Positions 33,206 to 42,228 of a stretch of 64,000 bases of DNA are shown here, piece by piece (the first letter of the stretch is position 1; each line of letters opens with the position of its first letter). Source of the DNA: Methanoplanus sp. FWC-SCC4 (GTDB taxonomy: Archaea > Halobacteriota > Methanomicrobia > Methanomicrobiales > Methanomicrobiaceae); the NCBI RefSeq assembly GCF_032878975.1, contig NZ_CP043875.1, forward strand, positions 2,038,370 to 2,102,369. Reading direction: 5' to 3'. Both the position numbers and the translations under genes were made by a program. The notes under the pieces are model-generated. The model ran no database searches and was not told where the DNA came from. It saw nothing but the letters and a program-made list of their open reading frames with translations.

Positions 33206-33808
33206 ATGTTTCCAAACGAACTTGCATTTTTGAGAGAAATGAACACAATGTCTGAGGTTTCCAAAAAAGGTGTTTTTAATATCAATAAAAAAATAATCCG
33301 GTTTGAAAAGGAAATCAAAAACAATACCGAGCGTGAAGGGGAGGTATGCGGAATTTTTTCAGAAAAAGGAGAACTCCTCTGCTGGTTTGCGGGTTTTTCC
33401 GCACTTATGATAACAAACAAAGAATGTCCTGAAACTAAAGGCACCATACTGACGCACAACCACGTATCAGATTCATCCTTCTCAAAATATGATTTGAAAA
33501 CGGCATCCGAACTTAAATTAAAAGAGATCAGGGTGGCGGGATTCACCGCAGTTTATTCAATGAAACCTTCATTAAAATCAGGAACCGGAGAATGGCCTGC
33601 ACCTGATGTCATTGTCAGGAGATATGAAGAGATAAGCAGAGACAGGCATATCAGATCCAAAATTAACGAGCTGATGGCAGTCCTGGAGTCATCAGCCAGC
33701 AAAAAAGAAGGAAATATTGAGATATTAAAGGTGAAGTCCGATCTTATCTGTGAAAAGCTTGCAAAAGATCTGGGACTTTTGTATTCAAAAGGGAGGTGGG
33801 TTGGTTAA
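33206..33808 (+). CDS. Protein with a JAB/RadC-like T-H-N-H-x(7)-D motif
   Basis: A 200-residue protein. Residues 82-97 read GTILTHNHVSDSSFSKYD, close to the H-N-H-P-S-G...S-x-x-D metal-binding loop of RadC-type JAB1/MPN proteases and of domains next to phage-head and toxin proteins; the sequence keeps both His and the Asp while Pro and Gly are replaced. The preceding GIFSEKGELLCWFAGFSALM may be the strand carrying an acidic partner. A helical C-terminal part follows (about residues 125-195). It may be a metal-dependent peptidase or a degenerate binding protein. It is coupled to the VOC gene. Family assignment is tentative. Confidence 0.55.
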   Translation: MFPNELAFLREMNTMSEVSKKGVFNINKKIIRFEKEIKNNTEREGEVCGIFSEKGELLCWFAGFSALMITNKECPETKGTILTHNHVSDSSFSKYDLKTASELKLKEIRVAGFTAVYSMKPSLKSGTGEWPAPDVIVRRYEEISRDRHIRSKINELMAVLESSASKKEGNIEILKVKSDLICEKLAKDLGLLYSKGRWVG

Positions 33809-33832
33809 ACTGCCATTCCACAAAAATGACGT

Positions 33833-34441
33833 TTAGTTGAGCACATTTATTGTATTAATTTTTGGCGGCGCCTTTCTGTCAATTACAAGCGGTGTGCCCT
33901 CGGGCGGAGCCAGACTTAATTTAAATCTCTCATTGGGATGAATTTTGTCTCCAACTTCCATTAACAGACATATCTGCTCACAGCTTTCAAGCAGAAGATC
34001 ATCAGACCCCTCCATTATGCTATAAACAGTCCACTCCCCGCTTTTTACCGGCATCCTCTGCCCTGTTGCCGAACTGTTGAACTCAAGATCCATTATTTCA
34101 TGGGAGTTTGAAAAAGTGACAGTCGTCTTTTTGATGTCAACCGGAGTATTTCCGGCGGAAAGGCCCACAACAGCAATAACCGAGTCCATCATCCCTGATG
34201 AACTGTCATCATCAATACTGAACCTGCTGTCTGATCCGTAGACATCACCAAGAAGAATTATCGCCGAGGAAGCCTGACCGACTGATGAATAAACGACTTC
34301 CTGACTTTTCTGTGTTGTAAAAAAACCGGCACCAAGTAGTACATAAGAGAACACTGCTGCAACAACAACAAATGCAATGAGAACGATGGCTGCTTCAAGA
34401 CCGGTGAAACCTTCAATATTTTTTGTAATACCCTGTTTCAT
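33833..34441 (-). CDS. flaB: Archaellin (archaeal flagellin)
   Basis: A 202-residue protein with a class III signal: a short basic leader ending K-N-I-E-G, cleaved before F-T-G-L-E by the prepilin peptidase FlaK, then the hydrophobic helix LEAAIVLIAFVVVAAVFSYV. The following FFTTQKSQEVVYSSVGQASS and LGDVYGSDSRFS are archaellin core texts, and the remainder is beta-rich with two N-x-S/T sites. It would be a filament subunit of the swimming organelle. No other fla/arl genes are near; chemotaxis genes at the left edge are consistent with motility. Confidence 0.88.
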   Translation of the reverse strand: MKQGITKNIEGFTGLEAAIVLIAFVVVAAVFSYVLLGAGFFTTQKSQEVVYSSVGQASSAIILLGDVYGSDSRFSIDDDSSSGMMDSVIAVVGLSAGNTPVDIKKTTVTFSNSHEIMDLEFNSSATGQRMPVKSGEWTVYSIMEGSDDLLLESCEQICLLMEVGDKIHPNERFKLSLAPPEGTPLVIDRKAPPKINTINVLN

Positions 34442-34667
34442 TTATGTTCTCCTGTCTTTTCTATCAGTGTTTTATTAAGGACATCAGATATATGCAGGTT
34501 TTGAAATATATTAAAATATTAATTAAAATATTTTTGAATTAAAAACACATGAGAAGGTGTTAAGACCCGGATAAATTAAAAAAATATTCAGCATTCAAAA
34601 ACGCAATTTTCCGGCAGGGAAGTATTTTAAAAATACAATTCTGTACTTATTGATGTGAGTTTAGGTG

Positions 34668-35264
34668 ATGGCGATAAAATATATCGGGGACAAGCTTCAG
34701 TTTTCATATATAAAAGAAGAAGACCTGCCTTCAGTATGCCGGATGCTTGAAAAAGAAAATGTATGCAAATGGCTCTTTTTTGGACCCAATACACATGAAA
34801 CAACCAGAGAATATTTCACTCCCCTCATTGAATCAGTGAAAAAAAGCCTTGATGCAAAAGAAATTCCAAAAAACCCGGTCTTTACAATAAAAACAAAAGA
34901 AGAAGGACATTTTGTGGGTCAGTGTGCACTCCTTCAGATCGATTATTCTCCGGGGGCATTTCTTCTGGGATATCAGATAGATGACATATGCTGGCACAGG
35001 AGTTATGGAACCGAAGCCTGCGAATTTCTGGTATATTATGCATTTTTTATCGCAGAAGGATACAGAATTAACGGTGACTGCGTAAGTGAGAATACAGGCT
35101 CATGGAAAGTCATGCAAAAATGCGGATTCAAAAAGGAGGGATGCCAGCGAAATTACTGGCACTATAACGATAATTATTATGACCGTGCCCTCTACGGACT
35201 TTTAAAAGAGGATTTGAATGAGGATATGATTTCATACTACAAAGAAAAATTTTCAGGAGTTTAA
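34668..35264 (+). CDS. GNAT-family N-acetyltransferase (RimJ/RimL type)
   Basis: A 198-residue acetyltransferase. Visible elements are the N-terminal YIKEEDLPSVCRMLEKENVC, the acetyl-CoA binding area FLLGYQIDDICWHRSYGTEA (with a degenerate Q/R-x-x-G-x-G/A loop), and the C-terminal CVSENTGSWKVMQKCGFKKE, typical of RimJ/RimL-type enzymes. ATG 34668 is preferred to GTG 34665, with AGG just upstream. Substrate unknown; it stands alone. Confidence 0.85.
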   Translation: MAIKYIGDKLQFSYIKEEDLPSVCRMLEKENVCKWLFFGPNTHETTREYFTPLIESVKKSLDAKEIPKNPVFTIKTKEEGHFVGQCALLQIDYSPGAFLLGYQIDDICWHRSYGTEACEFLVYYAFFIAEGYRINGDCVSENTGSWKVMQKCGFKKEGCQRNYWHYNDNYYDRALYGLLKEDLNEDMISYYKEKFSGV

Positions 35265-35313
35265 TCAAAACCACCTGATCCTAACAGGGAAACATTCACT
35301 TTGAATTATTATT

Positions 35314-36369
35314 TTAAAGCTGATTCAGGATCTTTTCTGTCGTTTTAAAATGAACTTTTCCTGATTTTTTCAGTTCATCCTTCCCTTTAAGAGATACAAG
35401 CTGTTTTCCGGCCTTAATTACACCGGGGCCGGCACCCTTTGGAATATTGATATTATAAAGGGCCGAAAGCTGATCGATTTTTTTAATGAACCTCTCACGT
35501 GCAAGAACGGATGCAGCCGCCACCGCAATATTCTGTTCCGCTTTGCAGACCTGTATCAGCTCTATTTTTCTTCCCTTCTCCTGAAGCTTTGAGAGAATAT
35601 ATCTCTCGTTACCAAACTTATCCGAGATGACTCTTTTTGAATCTTTTTTTCCGAGAATCTCCTCAATCGCCTTTGCATGGCCCCATGCAAGAAGATGATT
35701 CAGGTTTTTCCCTTCTTTTCGGAACTGATCATACAGCCTGTTGTAGGTCTGGGGAGATATTTCAATTACTGAATATCCGTCCCTGCAGATTTCCCTGATC
35801 TCCGGTGCAATTTTTCGGATTTTGTAGTCATCCAGGAGTTTGCTGTCAGTGACTCCGAGCGAGAATAATTTTTTGGCAGTTACTTCATCTACAAATACTC
35901 CCGCAATAACAAGAGGGCCGAAATAATCCCCCTTGCCCGATTCATCTGTCCCGATTATGGGGTATCCGTAATCAGGAAATCCGCCGTTATTCCTCCCGGC
36001 TTTATCTTTTTGACAACTAAATCCCGGCGACTTTTTATCATTTCCGGCAATTTTTATATCAAGAGCACCTGCTATGGTATCCTTAAAACTTTTATCGCGA
36101 AATTGCGAAAAGTCATAATTTATCATGCCGTTCTTTTTGACATATACCCTCAGCAGCCCGTTTTTGCCGTCATGGGATATTCTGAACTGAAATCCGTAGG
36201 GTATCTCACGATAATCTGATATCCTGTATCCCTTATCTTCAAGAACACACTTTGCTGTTTCAAATACTTTATCCGGTTCTGTTATTTTCCCTGAAATTAG
36301 ACACCAACTCCATATCCGAAACTCTGCCTTTGATATCATCAGATATGCAAAGAGAAAAACCTGATACAA
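35314..36369 (-). CDS. rnhC: Ribonuclease HIII-like protein
   Basis: A 351-residue protein. Residues 40-95 match the TBP-like substrate-binding domain of RNase HIII (ISDYREIPYGFQFRISHDG). The catalytic part begins at IIGTDESGKGDYFGPLVIAG, which contains the Asp-Glu pair, followed by VTDSKLLDD and, later, VISDKFGNERYI and AAASVLARERFIKKI with the other acidic residues. The enzyme cuts RNA in RNA-DNA hybrids. Archaea usually have only HII; an HIII-type gene is uncommon. The start is uncertain: ATG 36339 region or downstream may be used instead of 36369. It follows the kae1-bud32 gene on the same strand. Confidence 0.85.
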   Translation of the reverse strand: MYQVFLFAYLMISKAEFRIWSWCLISGKITEPDKVFETAKCVLEDKGYRISDYREIPYGFQFRISHDGKNGLLRVYVKKNGMINYDFSQFRDKSFKDTIAGALDIKIAGNDKKSPGFSCQKDKAGRNNGGFPDYGYPIIGTDESGKGDYFGPLVIAGVFVDEVTAKKLFSLGVTDSKLLDDYKIRKIAPEIREICRDGYSVIEISPQTYNRLYDQFRKEGKNLNHLLAWGHAKAIEEILGKKDSKRVISDKFGNERYILSKLQEKGRKIELIQVCKAEQNIAVAAASVLARERFIKKIDQLSALYNINIPKGAGPGVIKAGKQLVSLKGKDELKKSGKVHFKTTEKILNQL

Positions 36370-36397
36370 GAATATGTTTCAGATTAAAAAAATTATT

Positions 36398-37990
36398 TTA
36401 ATGAAGATAACGGCCTCTTGCCCTGATCTCCTCAACTCTTTCCAGAACCTGATCAGCACATTCAAAAGTATTCCTGTACCCTTCACAGAAAGAATCCCTC
36501 AGTTTCCCGTGATCAGGTGCAGTACTCTCAAGTGTCTGGAAAAAGACGTGAACATCAACTCCCCTTGATTCAATCTCTGATGAAATATACGAAAGTCCGA
36601 AATCAATCAGGACACACTGGCCGCTGCCTTCCCTGACAATTATGTTTGAAGTTGTCAGATCTCCGTGAATTATACCACCACAGTGAAGTCTTCCAACCAT
36701 TTCTCCGGCAGCGAGAACATTCCCGCAAGTCAGCTCAAGCTTGAGCATATTCCCGGATATATTCTCCATAACGAGAGAATCAGCCGTCACATCACGAACA
36801 ATCGGAGTCGGGACACCACATCTTCTTGCCATGGAAATAAGTCTCGCCTCTGCACGTGTCCTTTCCGCAATCAGCCTTTTGTCAAGAGAAGGGTTTCTGT
36901 AACGTTTTGACAGACGTTTCTTTACGACATTATCCCCGAGGGTTGTGACAACCGCCTCAGCACCCCTTGCCTGACCGTTCTCAATAAGATTCGCACGTGC
37001 ATAGGGAAGATCCCCCGTATCATTCCTCCAGAAAACCTCGACATCATCGGAACGGTAACCGGGATTCACCGCGGAATCAAAAACAGGTATGGTCTGACCC
37101 GCCTCAAGCATGATTTTGCCGGTAAGTGCAATCATTGCACCATTATCGCCGATGTATTTTTTCTCAGGCACGTAAAACGTGGCTCCGCGTTCATCACACA
37201 TCTCCCCAAGCATCTCGCGAAGACGTGAATTTGCACCCACACCTCCTACAAGCAAAACCTCATCCTTACCGGAATGTGCAAGAGCCCTTTCGGTAACCTC
37301 AACACACATTGCAAAGGCAGTCTCCTGAAATCCTGCGCATACATCTTCAAGCGGTGCTTTGCAGTCCTTCGCAGCCGACATGATCCCTGAAAAAGCAAGA
37401 TCCATACCCTTAACGGTATACGGAAGCTCGACAGGATCTCCCTCTGATGCCAGCTTTTCAATAAGCGGACCTCCCGGATGCGGCATACCCTTTGACCTTG
37501 CAAACTTGTCAAGACAGTTGCCAAGCCCGATATCCAGAGTCTCTCCGAAAATCCTGTACCTTGACTTCAGGAATCCGAGAACCTGCGTATTTGCACCGCT
37601 TGCATAAAGCACAACAGGATCATCACAGCCGCACTGCCACCTGCCAATCTCGACATGGGCAACACAGTGATTCACACCGATAAGCGGGACATCGAGTGCC
37701 AGTGCAAGCGACCTTGCGGCAGTCCCGACAGTTCTAAGACAGGGTCCAAGTCCCGGACCTCTTGAAAAAGCAATACCTTTTATTTTATGTATGTCCTGAC
37801 CAAGAAGCGCCTTTTCGATTACCTCCTTCATAGCGGAGGCGTGGTGCTGCGAAGCCTCGCGGGGGTGAATACCTCCGGACGGCGGGCTATAGGGTCTGGA
37901 AAAGAGAGAAATCACGTCCTCTCCGAAAAGAGCGGCACTGAGGTTCCACGCTGTCCCCTCAATCCCTAATATCTGCCCAGATTCAGGCAT
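36398..37990 (-). CDS. kae1-bud32: Kae1-Bud32 fusion (tRNA t6A biosynthesis)
   Basis: A 530-residue fusion. Residues 1-325 are Kae1/TsaD, which transfers threonylcarbamoyl to A37 of ANN-decoding tRNAs: metal ligands HASAMKE and NHCVAHVEIGR, and the ASKHA phosphate loops (VGGVGANSRLREML). Residues about 330-530 are the small kinase/ATPase Bud32, with the catalytic loop IHGDLTTSNIIV and IDFGLSYISSEIE. The subunits together form the KEOPS core. Fusion is known in several euryarchaea. ATG 37990 (MPESGQ) avoids most overlap with the S27ae stop at 37997; an upstream ATG at 37996 is possible. Confidence 0.96.
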   Translation of the reverse strand: MPESGQILGIEGTAWNLSAALFGEDVISLFSRPYSPPSGGIHPREASQHHASAMKEVIEKALLGQDIHKIKGIAFSRGPGLGPCLRTVGTAARSLALALDVPLIGVNHCVAHVEIGRWQCGCDDPVVLYASGANTQVLGFLKSRYRIFGETLDIGLGNCLDKFARSKGMPHPGGPLIEKLASEGDPVELPYTVKGMDLAFSGIMSAAKDCKAPLEDVCAGFQETAFAMCVEVTERALAHSGKDEVLLVGGVGANSRLREMLGEMCDERGATFYVPEKKYIGDNGAMIALTGKIMLEAGQTIPVFDSAVNPGYRSDDVEVFWRNDTGDLPYARANLIENGQARGAEAVVTTLGDNVVKKRLSKRYRNPSLDKRLIAERTRAEARLISMARRCGVPTPIVRDVTADSLVMENISGNMLKLELTCGNVLAAGEMVGRLHCGGIIHGDLTTSNIIVREGSGQCVLIDFGLSYISSEIESRGVDVHVFFQTLESTAPDHGKLRDSFCEGYRNTFECADQVLERVEEIRARGRYLH

Positions 37991-37996
37991 TATCAC

Positions 37997-38152
37997 TTAT
38001 TTTGTAAATTCTGTATATCCGCACTTTCCACATGCAACGCGATCCTTGTGTTCAGCCATGAAAACACCAGGTCCGCAGCGTGGGCAGTGTCTGCGCTGTG
38101 CAACAGCATTGTCGCCCTCAACCTTGTAATACTCGTGACGTTTTACTGCCAT
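37997..38152 (-). CDS. rps27ae: Small ribosomal subunit protein eS31 (S27ae)
   Basis: A 51-residue protein starting [20 protein letters not shown] with the zinc-binding pairs C-P-R-C (23-26) and C-G-K-C (41-44). This is archaeal S27ae, fused to ubiquitin in eukaryotes. It is too short for typical ORF lists. It lies five bases downstream of the S24e gene and directly upstream of kae1-bud32, the conserved archaeal order. Confidence 0.96.
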   Translation of the reverse strand: MAVKRHEYYKVEGDNAVAQRRHCPRCGPGVFMAEHKDRVACGKCGYTEFTK

Positions 38153-38157
38153 ATTAC

Positions 38158-38475
38158 TCAGGCCTCCTCATTGGATTCTTCACCCTCAGGCTTTTCTTCC
38201 TCAAAGGTACTGCGCTCAACAACGTACTCAAGCTCTGTTGCCTTCAGTGCACTGACATCCCCATAGATGCGTGCCCTGCCAACAATCTCCTGCTTCCCAA
38301 ATTCTCCTACGAGTGAATCCACAACACAAAGTTTTGGATCGACATTGCGGAGTGCACAAAGTTTTCCGATTATCTCCCTTCTTGAAGGTGTTGCGCCTTC
38401 ATAAGTAAGGATGAAATCAAGCTCTGTGCGGTCAAGAAGCTTATTTTCCTCATCTCTTGTAAATTCGAAGTCCAT
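38158..38475 (-). CDS. rps24e: Small ribosomal subunit protein eS24
   Basis: A 105-residue protein with the S24e core: [20 protein letters not shown], then [20 protein letters not shown] and the glycine turn [15 protein letters not shown]. The acidic C-terminal tail ([13 protein letters not shown]) is longer than usual but common in this group. It is part of the information-processing cluster leading to kae1-bud32. Confidence 0.96.
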   Translation of the reverse strand: MDFEFTRDEENKLLDRTELDFILTYEGATPSRREIIGKLCALRNVDPKLCVVDSLVGEFGKQEIVGRARIYGDVSALKATELEYVVERSTFEEEKPEGEESNEEA

Positions 38476-38554
38476 CGATATCCCTCAAATATTGTCTACA
38501 AATTTATTTAAAACCAACAGCCACGTAAAAATAATACGCGCCCTGTCTTTAAGA

Positions 38555-39040
38555 TCAAATCTCCTCAAAAAGACTGAATAATTCCTTTGCCCGCCTTTTT
38601 GCATCAGAATCCACAATCCTGACAACAACACCCTCACAGGGCTGCCCGTACAAAATCGCACATCCGTCTTCTAAAAGGTTAACCAGCGGAATTACTGCCA
38701 GATCCTCTTCACCCTCGACATGAATCAGCGCAGGAGGATCCAAAACGGCATTCTCGAGCGCAGAAATCAGTTCATCAGTGATACATCCTGCAGGGTTTTT
38801 CACTTCAATTCTTTTAACAGGCAAAAGAGGAGTACACCGGCACGGCTCACGCATGGTATTACCGTCAATCACCGAGAGATTAGGCACAATTCCCTTTCTC
38901 CGGATATTTCGTGTAACCACATCCCCTACTGCATAGAGGGGGGCATCACCGGCATACTCAAGTGCGGAGGTTATATCAGGAAAAAGTTCACCAAAAGGCT
39001 CCCTGAACTTTTTCCGGTGCTTTTCCGGCAAAAACCACAT
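38555..39040 (-). CDS. GTP-dependent dephospho-CoA kinase (DUF359)
   Basis: A 161-residue protein of the DUF359 family, which catalyses the last step of archaeal coenzyme A synthesis (phosphorylation of dephospho-CoA with GTP). Conserved pieces are KFREPFGELFPDI, YAVGDVVTRNI, PNLSVIDGNTMREPC and the acidic VEGEEDLAVIPLVNL; the last supplies catalytic Asp and Glu. It follows spt4 by five bases, a common gene order in euryarchaea. Confidence 0.92.
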   Translation of the reverse strand: MWFLPEKHRKKFREPFGELFPDITSALEYAGDAPLYAVGDVVTRNIRRKGIVPNLSVIDGNTMREPCRCTPLLPVKRIEVKNPAGCITDELISALENAVLDPPALIHVEGEEDLAVIPLVNLLEDGCAILYGQPCEGVVVRIVDSDAKRRAKELFSLFEEI

Positions 39041-39045
39041 AACGT

Positions 39046-39249
39046 CTAACGAACCTTAAGGGCGTATCTGCCGGGCATATCAATATTCATTTTTTTTGCA
39101 ATCCGGGAATTTTTAGGATCGACAATGTAAAGATAACCGGCCCAGTCCTCACTTAAATTGGTGCTTCCGCATGTGACACATGCCTCACCGTCAACCACAT
39201 GGTGGCAGTTGCGGCAGACCATGAGCTGTTTTTTACTCCGCGGCGCCAT
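39046..39249 (-). CDS. spt4: Transcription elongation factor Spt4
   Basis: A 67-residue zinc-ribbon protein: C-R-N-C (12-15) and C-V-T-C (24-27) are the metal ligands, and the text DWAGYLYIVDPKNSRIAKKM is the Spt5-binding face. Spt4 with Spt5 stimulates elongation by RNA polymerase. It overlaps the end of rpo7 by 17 bases, so translation is coupled. Older annotations call it RNA polymerase subunit E''. Confidence 0.96.
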   Translation of the reverse strand: MAPRSKKQLMVCRNCHHVVDGEACVTCGSTNLSEDWAGYLYIVDPKNSRIAKKMNIDMPGRYALKVR

Positions 39250-39805
39250 CCGCTACACCACCCTCTGATTCTTCGAGAATCCAGTTCTCAGTACCAAGAC
39301 CTGCCTGACGCATGGTAAGACCTACCTTGCTCTCACGTGGATCACGCTCTGAAAGACTTAAAGAAACAACACGTGCACGGACACCGTCACCTACACCTAT
39401 CGTCCTCTTGGTCTCCTGACAGATCAGCTTGCCATTCTTTTCATCGTAATTGATGTAATCGTCAGAGATCTGACTTACATGGAGCATTGCATCGATAGGA
39501 CCCAGAGAAACAAATGCACCAAAGCTGGTGGTTTCAACTACCTCGCCCTCAATTATCTCCTGCATTGCAAGACGAAGAACCACGGCATCAAAGTCAACAC
39601 GATAGTAAACCGCACCGTCACTTGGTATGATATCTCCCTCGCCAATCTCATGGATCTCTGTTACGGCTATGAATATACCAATATCCTTGTCAATACTGCC
39701 TTCAAGCTGTTTTTGAAGTTCATCAAGAACAACTACTTCCAAATCTTCCCCAAGGCGGTTTGGAGGAACCCGAACCTTATCCTCAAGCTTCATTTTATAA
39801 TACAT
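39233..39805 (-). CDS. rpo7: RNA polymerase subunit Rpo7 (RpoE')
   Basis: A 190-residue protein. The N-terminal RNP-like domain (MYYKMKLEDKVRVPPNRLG, then GIFIAVTEIHEIGEGDIIP) is followed by an S1 RNA-binding domain (IIEGEVVETTSFGAFVSLGP...LHVSQIS). Rpo7 forms the polymerase stalk with Rpo4 and binds nascent RNA. Start at ATG 39805 (MYYKMK) is typical of the family; a further ATG at 39811 would add two residues. Confidence 0.95.
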   Translation of the reverse strand: MYYKMKLEDKVRVPPNRLGEDLEVVVLDELQKQLEGSIDKDIGIFIAVTEIHEIGEGDIIPSDGAVYYRVDFDAVVLRLAMQEIIEGEVVETTSFGAFVSLGPIDAMLHVSQISDDYINYDEKNGKLICQETKRTIGVGDGVRARVVSLSLSERDPRESKVGLTMRQAGLGTENWILEESEGGVADGAAE

Positions 39806-39839
39806 TTTCAAATCACCCTGTATTTTGCCGGATTATATC

Positions 39840-40253
39840 TCAACCCCTGATTATTTCCAGAGTCTTTTGGTTTCTTAAAACTATTACATCAATATGTAAT
39901 TTGAGAAGCTTATTCCTAAGCCCCCGGTCGTTTGTCATAACCATACAACCGTTCTCTTCAGCGTACCTGACAATCATGTCATCAACAGGAATTCCTGATA
40001 CAGGACTATTTTCAATCCTGCATCTCCGGGAGAGAGAATGCCCAACGCGCGCAGCACTTGCACATCTTCCTTTGCCGGTCGAAAGACCTTTTAGTTCGGA
40101 CACAACTTCGGTCAGGGTTAAAGGCTCAAATGCACCGACCAAAAGCTCGATTTCGGAGAAGATATCTACTCCGAATTCGGCAGGGGTCATAAGTGCATTT
40201 GCATCCAGAAGGACACTTACTCTGTTAGTGTTCCCATTCCGATCAGACGCCAA
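39840..40253 (-). CDS. PIN-domain protein (Fcf1/Utp24-like)
   Basis: A 137-residue PIN nuclease. The acidic residues are at [11 protein letters not shown] (about residues 14-24), TLTEVVSEL, and [15 protein letters not shown] with [12 protein letters not shown]. This is the family usually found between aIF2-gamma and rpo7 in euryarchaea and thought to act in rRNA maturation like Fcf1. The chosen start overlaps the aIF2-gamma stop by 37 bases; no other ATG/GTG/TTG start lies closer to the domain. Function inferred from context and fold. Confidence 0.88.
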   Translation of the reverse strand: MASDRNGNTNRVSVLLDANALMTPAEFGVDIFSEIELLVGAFEPLTLTEVVSELKGLSTGKGRCASAARVGHSLSRRCRIENSPVSGIPVDDMIVRYAEENGCMVMTNDRGLRNKLLKLHIDVIVLRNQKTLEIIRG

Positions 40254-41452
40254 CGGCCACCAACCTGCCGGCTGATTGCAATACGGGAACCTACGGCAAC
40301 ACAGACCGGTCTTTTGAGCACAACATCAACAACGTCCTTTTTGGTGTTTACAACAACACCAACAGTGACCGCTGTTCCGACAGAGAGCATAAGAGGCTCC
40401 TTGTGTCTCAAAGGATCAATTGTGAACTCATCATCAGAACCAACAACCCTTTCCATCAAAGAAACCTTAAAAGAAAGTTTCTCCCAGACAGGCGGCAGCT
40501 TTCCGACATGGCCTGCAACCTGGCCTGAAAGCGCATCACTCTTTGTGAGCGCGGGATCAAGTTTTGTTCCAACGCCAAGAAGACCGCCCGGTGTTGCCTG
40601 TGCAACCTTCTTATTGCCGGCATTTATTGTTGTTATTTTGGTAACAATAGGCTCCCAGTGAATCTGGTTTTCAGCTTCATATTTTCTGCCGGGCCTGATT
40701 TCTATCTCATCGCCCTCATTAAAGGCACCCTGGGTAAGGGAACCTCCTATAACTCCGCCGTTTACATCACGCCAGTTGCATCCCGGCTTGTTGATGTCAA
40801 AGGAACGGGCAATAAGCATAAGCGGCTCTTCATCCGGATCGCGTTTTGGTGCAGGTATATATTCATCAAGTGTCTGAAGAAGCGCTCCGATATTTATCCC
40901 CTGCTGTGCAGAAACAGGAACAACAGGAGCATTTTCAGCAATGGTCCCTTTGACGAACTGCTTTATCTGTTTGTAGTGAGCAAGCGCCTGTTCCTGTGAA
41001 ACAACATCGATTTTATTCTGCACGATCACTATATTTTCAATTCCCACAAGCTCAAGAGCCATAAGGTGTTCTTTTGTCTGCGGCTGCGGGCATTTTTCAT
41101 TTGCCGCAATAACAAGCATTGCCCCGTCCATAAGGGCCGAACCGGAAAGCATTGTTGCCATTAAAGTCTCGTGGCCGGGTGCATCAACAAAAGATATTGT
41201 CCTGTACGGCTCTGCCTCACCGCCACAAACCGGGCACTTCTCACTTGTGGAGAGAGCCTCCGGGCCTTCACATTTAGGGCATTTGTATATTGTCGCATCC
41301 GCATAACCCAGGCGAATCGAAATGCCGCGTTTTATTTCTTCACTATGCCTGTCAGCCCACTGTCCGGTAATCCCGGAAACAAGAGTGGTTTTCCCATGGT
41401 CCACATGACCGACAAGTCCAATATTTACATCAGGGATGTTTACATCGCTCAC
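40217..41452 (-). CDS. eif2g: Translation initiation factor aIF2 subunit gamma
   Basis: A 411-residue GTPase that brings initiator tRNA to the small ribosomal subunit. G1 is [15 protein letters not shown] (residues about 13-27), the zinc-knuckle CPKCEG...CPVCGG (about 58-80) is specific to this subunit, G3 is [15 protein letters not shown] and G4 VQNKIDVV. The EF-Tu-like domains 2 and 3 follow. It heads a long minus-strand run. A good ribosome-binding site (AGGAGG) lies upstream near 41461-41466. Confidence 0.97.
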   Translation of the reverse strand: MSDVNIPDVNIGLVGHVDHGKTTLVSGITGQWADRHSEEIKRGISIRLGYADATIYKCPKCEGPEALSTSEKCPVCGGEAEPYRTISFVDAPGHETLMATMLSGSALMDGAMLVIAANEKCPQPQTKEHLMALELVGIENIVIVQNKIDVVSQEQALAHYKQIKQFVKGTIAENAPVVPVSAQQGINIGALLQTLDEYIPAPKRDPDEEPLMLIARSFDINKPGCNWRDVNGGVIGGSLTQGAFNEGDEIEIRPGRKYEAENQIHWEPIVTKITTINAGNKKVAQATPGGLLGVGTKLDPALTKSDALSGQVAGHVGKLPPVWEKLSFKVSLMERVVGSDDEFTIDPLRHKEPLMLSVGTAVTVGVVVNTKKDVVDVVLKRPVCVAVGSRIAISRQVGGRWRLIGMGTLTE

Positions 41453-41726
41453 TACTGTTCAAACCTCCTTATAAGTATAGGTCAGCACTACTTATACCTA
41501 CTCTGTGGGTACAAAATACCTTCTGTCCCTCAAAAATAGAACCACTTCCACCAGCGGGTCATACAAAAACAGTATCCGGATTTTCAATATCGAATAAAAT
41601 AGCAACAGTTAAAACGCACATCCACAATCAATGCATATCAAGTAATAAATTATTATAATATTTGACACAAACAGTAAAACTGTATATCTGTATCAAAAAA
41701 TTACTGATGCATTTACAGGTGATAAT

Positions 41727-42167
41727 ATGACACATGAATCAGACCTTTCAAGAATAGGAATTTCACTTCCAAAAAACCTGCTGGACAGATTTGATGATAT
41801 CCTCAGTTATCGCGGTTATTCTTCACGATCTGAGGGCATCAGGGATGCCATCCGCAGTTACATCACCTACTACCAGTGGATGTCTGATGTACAGGGAGAA
41901 AGGCAGGGTGTCATCACAATGGTATATGATCATGAACAACGCGGACTTTTGCAGGTGTTAACAGAAATCCAGCATGACCATATTAACATTATACAGTCCT
42001 CACTCCACTCACATGTCAGCCACGACAAATGCCTGGAAATCATACTTGTAAGAGGGGATGCAGGAGAGATCAAGAAGATTGCGGAGCGCCTGATGGCACA
42101 AAAAGGCGTTGAATCGGTAAAACTTACGACAATTCCAATTGAAGATGAGCTTAAACACTCACACTAA
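41727..42167 (+). CDS. nikR: NikR-family nickel-responsive regulator
   Basis: A 146-residue protein. A ribbon-helix-helix DNA-binding domain is at residues 5-50 (SRIGISLPKNLLDRFDDIL...GYSSRSEGIRDAIRSYI); the ACT-like metal domain follows with GVITMVYDHEQRGLLQVLTE and the nickel-ligand cluster SSLHSHVSHDKCLEIILVRG, keeping the His and Cys ligands. NikR represses nickel-uptake genes when nickel is ample, relevant because methyl-CoM reductase and hydrogenases need it. No nickel transporter is adjacent. A palindromic operator was not confidently seen. Confidence 0.93.
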   Translation: MTHESDLSRIGISLPKNLLDRFDDILSYRGYSSRSEGIRDAIRSYITYYQWMSDVQGERQGVITMVYDHEQRGLLQVLTEIQHDHINIIQSSLHSHVSHDKCLEIILVRGDAGEIKKIAERLMAQKGVESVKLTTIPIEDELKHSH

Positions 42168-42228
42168 ATAAATTACTCAGACATACATTTTTAAAAAAAG
42201 AAAAACAGTGACAGTTAACAGGGAGAAA

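Noticed and set aside
39760-40275. 171-residue plus-strand frame over the PIN gene
   Set aside because: Antisense to the conserved aIF2-gamma / PIN / rpo7 order; clearly a shadow.
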